Assembly (NCBI GenBank): GCA_041394945.1
Contig: JAWKHH010000001.1
Span: 868,001-932,000 of the forward strand
Direction of reading: 5' to 3'
DNA from: Bryobacteraceae bacterium
GTDB taxonomy: Bacteria; Acidobacteriota; Terriglobia; Bryobacterales; Bryobacteraceae
Length of the DNA: 64,000 nucleotides
The notes beneath the pieces were generated by a model. The model saw nothing but the letters and a program-made list of their open reading frames with translations. It ran no database searches and was not told the DNA's origin. A program made the position numbers and the translations under genes. Numbering within the stretch: position 1 is the first letter of the stretch; the number at the start of each line of letters is the position of its first letter. Of the stretch, positions 59,478 to 64,000 are shown piece after piece.

Positions 59478-60581
59478 TCAGGCGGTCGCCGCCGAGTTTG
59501 GCTGGTGCACCGGCAGCAGGATGGAAAACGTCATGCCCCGAGACGGGTTCCTCCTGGCCGTGATCGCCCCTCCGTGCTGAGAGAGGATCTGACGGGCCAC
59601 GGAGAGGCCGAGGCCAGTGCCATTCTCCTTCGTGGAGAAAAAGGGTTCGAAGAGCGTCTCCGTGTCACCGCTGAAACCACATCCCCCGTCTTGCACCTCA
59701 ATCAGAACCTGGGAATCGACAAGGCACGCCGAGAGAACAATCTCCCCGCCTTCGGTCATGGCTTGAATCGCGTTGAGCACAAGGTTGAGCAGAACCTGAT
59801 TGATCTGCTCGGGGTCGCATTCCACCGGCGGGAGACCGGCGACTTCCTTACGAAGTTCGATTCCATTGGTAGAGGCCGCGAAGGCGAGCAGATCGGTGAC
59901 GAGATCAAAGCACTGGGCAACATCCACCTGTCGGTACTGTGGTGTCCTGGGACGCGCATAATTTAAGAGACTTGTCAGGAGGCGTTCTAACCGCGCGCTT
60001 TCCTTCACTATGATCTCCCGAAATTCCTGTCGGACAGCTTCCGGTGTATGGGAGCCATTCAAAACATCAACGGCGCCTCGAATACCGGCCAACGGATTCC
60101 GAATCTCGTGAGCCATGGTCGCCGTCAATTGCCCGATGGCGGACAGCCGATCGGCCCGCTTGAGTTGCTCGAAGCTGGCTTGCAGCTCCCGATGGGACTC
60201 TTCCAACATGCCCTTCGCGTTCTCCAGCTCAATGCGCCGCTTGCGCTCCAGGTCGGCAAGCATACCGGTCACTACGCTGACGAACAGTAGCACGCCAACT
60301 TCGGCGTATTGCACCTTGAGATATTCCGGATGCTCGCCCGGGCCCCGCAAGAAGTGCGGAAGATATCCAAGAGCCGCTACCATGGCGGTAGCTACCCCTC
60401 CCGGAAGACCGAAGTGAGCGGCGGCGTAAACGACCGGAAGGTAATACAACCACTGAAAGAAGTTGTGGCCGAGGAGCGAGGAATGAGGGGTGTAATGGTG
60501 TAGGACGGCGATACCGATAACGGCTCCGACGGTCACCGCCGCATGAGCCAGGTCGTCACGCTTGAGCGGAGAGGTGTTCAT
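59478..60581 (-). CDS. NtrB-type membrane histidine kinase (kinase 1)
   Basis: 367 residues. An N-terminal module of four membrane helices (VTVGAVIGIAVLHHYTPHSS, WLYYLPVVYAAAHFGLPGGV), a coiled-coil linker (LQASFEQLKRADRLSAIGQL), an intact H-box (AHEIRNPLAGIRGAVDVL) and an HATPase with N-box (LVLNAIQAM), G1 DGGCGFSG, F FEPFFSTKENG and G2 GTGLGLSVA. ATG 60581 is chosen since the membrane module starts soon after it. It resembles NtrB/ZraS-type kinases that partner NtrC-like regulators. Confidence 0.9.
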   Translation of the reverse strand: MNTSPLKRDDLAHAAVTVGAVIGIAVLHHYTPHSSLLGHNFFQWLYYLPVVYAAAHFGLPGGVATAMVAALGYLPHFLRGPGEHPEYLKVQYAEVGVLLFVSVVTGMLADLERKRRIELENAKGMLEESHRELQASFEQLKRADRLSAIGQLTATMAHEIRNPLAGIRGAVDVLNGSHTPEAVRQEFREIIVKESARLERLLTSLLNYARPRTPQYRQVDVAQCFDLVTDLLAFAASTNGIELRKEVAGLPPVECDPEQINQVLLNLVLNAIQAMTEGGEIVLSACLVDSQVLIEVQDGGCGFSGDTETLFEPFFSTKENGTGLGLSVARQILSQHGGAITARRNPSRGMTFSILLPVHQPNSAATA

Positions 60582-60973
60582 CCGCTGGGCCGTCCTGATT
60601 CGGCCGGAAGGGAACGGCCGCGCTTCTGCGTACCTCATGGCCGCCTTCCCAGACATGTTGCAGCTCAAAGATGAAGGGCTCATATTTGAGAGCGAAAAGC
60701 AGGTACCCCGCCAAAATAGATCTCATTGAAATCAAACACCTAGTCTCCTCCCAACCCGGTCGGCGTTGGGCGATATGGCCCAGGAATTGGCGACCCGGCC
60801 AAGACAAATACCCACCCAGTGCACGCGGTGGGCGATATCACGCGTCGGGCATGTGGCTCTCTAGTAGCGGCAACAGCAGTATAAGGTAACCGCTGAAGGG
60901 ATTTCAAGGCGACCGAGGGTCACAGAGGGCACAGTAGCTAACGGACATTCAGGGCCGTCGCTGACTCCAGATG
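60582..60973. other. Gap between kinase genes
   Basis: Nearly 400 bp without a recognised gene. It contains two copies of GGGCGATAT (near 60766 and 60831). No sigma-54 site was found. Confidence 0.4.
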
Positions 60974-62062
60974 TCAGGCTGCTCGCCCTCGCTGGAGCGG
61001 AAGGAACACGGAAAACGTCGCGCCCTTTCCATCGTTCGGCTCAACTTCAATAAATCCGTTGTGCTGTTGGATGATTTGTTCGGCCAGCGAGAGACCGAGG
61101 CCGGGATCAGCCACCTTCGGAACCCCGAGGGCATCAAACATCCCTTCCAGTTGCTTGCTGGCTTTCTGTCCCCGCTGGTCTTTGACCTGAATCAGAATCT
61201 CTGTGCCATGACGGCTGGCAGCCATTACGACTTCTCCCCCCCGTGACATCGCCTGCAGGCTGTTGAATGCCAGCTCCTGAAGGACCTGTTCCAGTTGCTC
61301 CGCATCGCATTCGACACGTGGCAGGCCGGTCGTGGACTCGTACCGCAACACGATGCCCCGCGCCGAAGCCGACGCGCGAAGCTGGTCCGCCACCGCCTGA
61401 ATCACCTTGCCCACGTCGACCGGGCCCGTGCTCGGCGGCCGCGGTGTAGCAAGCCGGTGAAGATTGCTGAGCAGTCGGGTAACCCCCCGACATTCCCGTT
61501 TTATCGACTCAAACAGGAACACGGATTCCTGTTGAGACACGGGGCGTTCCATCGCGTCCACCGATCGCTCCATGGCCGCCAATGGGTCTTGGATCTCCTC
61601 CGCGAGGCTGGTGGACAACCTGCCCACCACCGACAAGCGGTTGGCGCGCTTCAAGAGCTCAGACGTGTTCTTCAACTCTTCATAGGCTCGTTCAAGTTGG
61701 TCCGTGCGCACGCGGAGTTCATGGCGTTTCCTTCGCTCCGAGTCAGCCAGCAGACCGGTGACCGCTCCCACGGCATGGAACACCACGATATCTCCGTACT
61801 GGCTTGTTGAATAGCCTGGGTACTGGTGCCACATCAGAGCGTGAGGAACGTCGCAAACAATGGCCGCAAACGCGGCTGCGAACAGTCCGCCCCTCCAGCC
61901 GAATCGAATCGCCGAGACTATGATCGGCAGGTAATAGAAACGCTGAAAGACCGTGTGCCAGGGAACGACCGGCGGCGGCGTGAGGTAGTGCAACGCCGAG
62001 ATCGCAACAGTCGCAAGGACTATCGGTAGGTAATGTCTCCAGCTACCTCTTGTCCCGGCCAT
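60974..62062 (-). CDS. Degenerate sensor kinase (pseudokinase 2)
   Basis: 362 residues, clearly a paralog of its neighbours: membrane module (HYLTPPPVVPWHTVFQRFYY, LPIIVSAIRFGWRGGLFAAA) and linker. The H-box reads AEEIQDPLAAME where the neighbours read AHEIRNPLA, so the phospho-accepting His is Glu. The ATPase is also altered: G1 DEGCG is DQRGQ, the F-box is FDALGVPK and G2 GTGLGL is DPGLGL. It therefore should not autophosphorylate. The reading frame is intact, so it may be a functional pseudokinase acting by dimerising with kinase 1 or 3. Confidence 0.88.
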   Translation of the reverse strand: MAGTRGSWRHYLPIVLATVAISALHYLTPPPVVPWHTVFQRFYYLPIIVSAIRFGWRGGLFAAAFAAIVCDVPHALMWHQYPGYSTSQYGDIVVFHAVGAVTGLLADSERRKRHELRVRTDQLERAYEELKNTSELLKRANRLSVVGRLSTSLAEEIQDPLAAMERSVDAMERPVSQQESVFLFESIKRECRGVTRLLSNLHRLATPRPPSTGPVDVGKVIQAVADQLRASASARGIVLRYESTTGLPRVECDAEQLEQVLQELAFNSLQAMSRGGEVVMAASRHGTEILIQVKDQRGQKASKQLEGMFDALGVPKVADPGLGLSLAEQIIQQHNGFIEVEPNDGKGATFSVFLPLQRGRAA

Positions 62063-62188
62063 TAATGTTGCCTCTGCACCTCACGATGTCGGAATGTCGA
62101 TGGCGACATTCGAAGCGAGAACCCGCAGTTGGTGAATTCGCAGGATCGAGAAATTTTGGACCGATCATGAATCCGGCGGTTTGGGCTA

Positions 62189-63286
62189 TCATCGCTTGCC
62201 TTCATATCGTACGGGTAGAAGGACCGCGAACGTCATTCCCCTGTCAGGATTCACCTCTACTGTGATCGCCCCGCCATGCTGGTTAATGATCTGGTGTGCT
62301 ACGGAGAGGCCGAGGCCGGTCCCAGTCTCTTTCGTCGTATAGAATGGGTCGAAGATCTTGTCGAGATCTTCTAGTGGGATACCACAACCTTCATCCTTCA
62401 CCACGACCAAAACCTGCGACTCCTGCCTCTGCGCTGCTAGGGTGACCTGTCCACCCTCGGTCATGGCCTGGACCGCGTTGAGAGCCAAATTCAGAAGTAC
62501 CTGCTGGATCTGTTCCGCGTCGCACTCGACCTCCGGCAAATCGGGTGCGATAGCGGTTTGGAGGCTGATTCCGCCCCTCTCCGCTATCGGGCCAGCCAGG
62601 CTGATGACCGATTCGACAACCTGGTTGATGCCCACTGTCTGGATCCGAGGCGGCCGTGGCTTGGCGAAGTCGAGCAAGTTAGTCAGCAGCCGCTTAAGCC
62701 GCTGGCATTCCTTTTTCATGATTCCGAAGAACTCCTGGCGCTTCTCTTCGGAGCCGGGATCCCGCTCCAAAATGTCGATCGCGCCCTCGATGCTCGCCAG
62801 CGGGTTACGGATTTCATGGGCGAGGCCAGCGGATAGTTGGCCGATGGCAGAGAGACGATCAGCCCGCTTCAATTGCTCAAAGCTGTCTTGGAGGTCGCGA
62901 TAGACTTTGCTCAGTTGCTCCGCGGTCTGTTGCAGCTCCTCGCGCCGCTTCCGTTCCCGGCTGGCGAGTACACCAGTCACCGCGCCGACCAAAAAGAATA
63001 CAACGATCTCGGCGTACTGGTTGGCTGAGTAGTCCGGCATCGTATGCCAGACCATCAGAATATGCGGGATGTAGCAGAGCCCCGAGCACGCGGCGGCAGC
63101 CAACCCTCCAGGCCACCCAAAGGAGATGGCGGCAAACACGATCGGCAGGTAATAGAGGCGTTGGAAGATGTTGTGCCACAGGAACAAGGATGGCGGGATC
63201 AAGTAATGCCCGGTTGTAACCAGTGCTATTCCAAGAAAAACGAACCCTATTCGGGTCCAGTCGGAGCGAGTCAATTTGGGGGGCAT
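62189..63286 (-). CDS. NtrB-type membrane histidine kinase (kinase 3)
   Basis: 365 residues: membrane module (GHYLIPPSLFLWHNIFQRLY, YLPIVFAAISFGWPGGLAAA), coiled-coil linker (LQDSFEQLKRADRLSAIGQL), H-box AHEIRNPLASIEGAIDIL, N-box LALNAVQAM, G1 DEGCGIPLEDL, F FDPFYTTKETG, G2 GTGLGLSVA. All catalytic boxes are intact. A fragment of another paralog is at 11010. It follows the lytic transglycosylase gene with a gap of only 5 bp. Confidence 0.91.
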   Translation of the reverse strand: MPPKLTRSDWTRIGFVFLGIALVTTGHYLIPPSLFLWHNIFQRLYYLPIVFAAISFGWPGGLAAAACSGLCYIPHILMVWHTMPDYSANQYAEIVVFFLVGAVTGVLASRERKRREELQQTAEQLSKVYRDLQDSFEQLKRADRLSAIGQLSAGLAHEIRNPLASIEGAIDILERDPGSEEKRQEFFGIMKKECQRLKRLLTNLLDFAKPRPPRIQTVGINQVVESVISLAGPIAERGGISLQTAIAPDLPEVECDAEQIQQVLLNLALNAVQAMTEGGQVTLAAQRQESQVLVVVKDEGCGIPLEDLDKIFDPFYTTKETGTGLGLSVAHQIINQHGGAITVEVNPDRGMTFAVLLPVRYEGKR

Positions 63287-63291
63287 TCTTT

Positions 63292-64000
63292 CTAAAGTCT
63301 CCCCTCAGCGCCATCGGGAGTGTCCCTCTGCGCCGAAGGTGAAAAAGGCGCAAAAACTTGCCGGGCCGCTTTAGGCTCTCTGATCGGCCCAGCCGATCCA
63401 CGGTTTCCGCCGGCAAGTTGGCGGGCAGCAAGTACTGCTGGGACGTAATCCTGGGTTTCACGCGGCAGTACGCCGAGGCGAGCAAGTCGCCAAAAATCTG
63501 CAACGCCTGTGCGCTTGATCAGGGTAGCGACACGTGCTTCGCCGGCATTGTAAGCAGCCAAGGCGAGCGCCCAGTCATCAAACCTTTCATAGAGAAATCG
63601 GAGGTAGCGAGCTGCAGCCTTTGTTGATTTGACGGGATCCGTTCGCTCATCCTTGCCCGTCGTGGACAAGCCATAGCGCGCTGCAGTTTCGGGAATGAAC
63701 TGCCACATTCCAACCGCTTCCTTCGACGAACGAGCAACCGGACTATACCCACTCTCAACCAAACCGACCCAGAGCAGGTCGACAGGCAGCCCCTCTTCAG
63801 CAAAGATTCTCTCTATCATCGGCCTGTAGAGATTCAGGCGCACCAGAGATGCCTGGAAGTGGTCACGCCCTCGTGTGTTGTAGAAACGGACGAACTCGTG
63901 GACAGCCGCTGCGTTCTCTGGCGGCACGCGGAAGGCACCCGCGTTGAAGGCTGGGGGGCCGCCTTGAATGAGTTCCGGTGGCTCACTCGCCGCGCTCTCC
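63292..64000 (-). CDS. Lytic transglycosylase (SLT domain), 5' end outside the window
   Basis: The visible part is about 236 residues to the window edge; the frame is open upstream with no obvious start. It has the SLT motifs: LWVGLVESGYSPVARSSKEA (catalytic Glu in VESGY), VGMWQFIPETAARYGL, LALAAYNAGEARVATL and YVPAVLAARQLAGG. MltD-like enzymes cut peptidoglycan without hydrolysis. The gene lies directly upstream of kinase 3, which may indicate sensing of cell-wall damage. Confidence 0.88.
   Translation of the reverse strand, partial: ESAASEPPELIQGGPPAFNAGAFRVPPENAAAVHEFVRFYNTRGRDHFQASLVRLNLYRPMIERIFAEEGLPVDLLWVGLVESGYSPVARSSKEAVGMWQFIPETAARYGLSTTGKDERTDPVKSTKAAARYLRFLYERFDDWALALAAYNAGEARVATLIKRTGVADFWRLARLGVLPRETQDYVPAVLAARQLAGGNRGSAGPIREPKAARQVFAPFSPSAQRDTPDGAEGRL

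Noticed and set aside
1..64000. tRNA, rRNA, CRISPR arrays, replication origin, phage attachment sites
   Set aside because: Looked for on both strands; no cloverleaf, direct-repeat array, DnaA-box cluster or integrase was recognised.

Overview
The window is about 64 kb of chromosome, probably from an acidobacterium of the Solibacter/Bryobacter type. This is inferred from the VWA protein of the acidobacterial kind, DUF5818-like small proteins, the many CxxCH cytochromes, moderately high GC, and the mix of TAT multicopper oxidases with CusCBA pumps. No rRNA, tRNA, CRISPR array or intact mobile element was seen.

Layout. 1-4 kb: a small repeat protein, then copper resistance genes (CopA-type multicopper oxidase, CopB-like outer-membrane protein, DUF305-like protein). 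4-5.6 kb: a second multicopper oxidase, opposite strand. 5.7-10.3 kb: glycogen breakdown (glgP, glgX). 11-20 kb: remnants of a kinase and a transposase, then a minus-strand operon cusC-cusB-cusA plus four small envelope or redox genes. 20-25 kb: a divergent NtrC/ZraR-type sigma-54 activator, a small periplasmic protein, a porin-like protein, an HtrA protease and a cytochrome c. 25.4-31.6 kb: an electron-transfer block (decaheme OmcA/MtrC-type cytochrome, YHS-flavoprotein fusion, Rieske protein, cytochrome b, nonaheme cytochrome). 31.6-35.7 kb: a gene graveyard that still holds a likely selenoprotein gene. 35.8-37.2 kb: galT and a P-II-like gene. 37.3-42.4 kb: a minus-strand operon ending in a Cu+ P-type ATPase. 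43-51.5 kb: a second cusCBA operon running into treT and a phosphoketolase remnant. 51.9-64 kb: VWA, DUF302, receiver and TPR proteins, a HAMP protein, two sigma-like factors, a CBM48 protein, three related sensor kinases (one degenerate) and a lytic transglycosylase cut by the window end.

Main result. Most of these units appear to share one control circuit. A 16-bp palindrome close to TGCC[TC]GA(A/T)(A/T)T(C/G)AGGCA recurs upstream of many genes. Between it and the start codon there is usually a GG-N10-GC sigma-54 promoter (-24/-12), 20-115 bp from the start. Promoters of this kind precede the repeat protein, the 10.5-kb gene, both cusCBA operons, the sigma-54 activator itself, a cytochrome c, omcA, the selenoprotein, galT-PII, the Cu-ATPase operon, the TPR gene, two small periplasmic paralogs and an ECF sigma factor. 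The simplest reading is a ZraSR-like envelope/metal-stress regulon that also drives carbohydrate mobilisation (glycogen, galactose, trehalose, phosphoketolase) and extracytoplasmic electron transfer. The activator carries GAFKGA where the sigma-54 contact loop normally reads GAFTGA.

Second result. The PCYCxC-family gene at 32262-32795 (minus) has one in-frame UGA exactly where relatives have a Cys. A perfect 7-bp hairpin with a GUC loop starts 11 nt downstream, as expected for a bacterial SECIS. No Sec machinery lies in this window.
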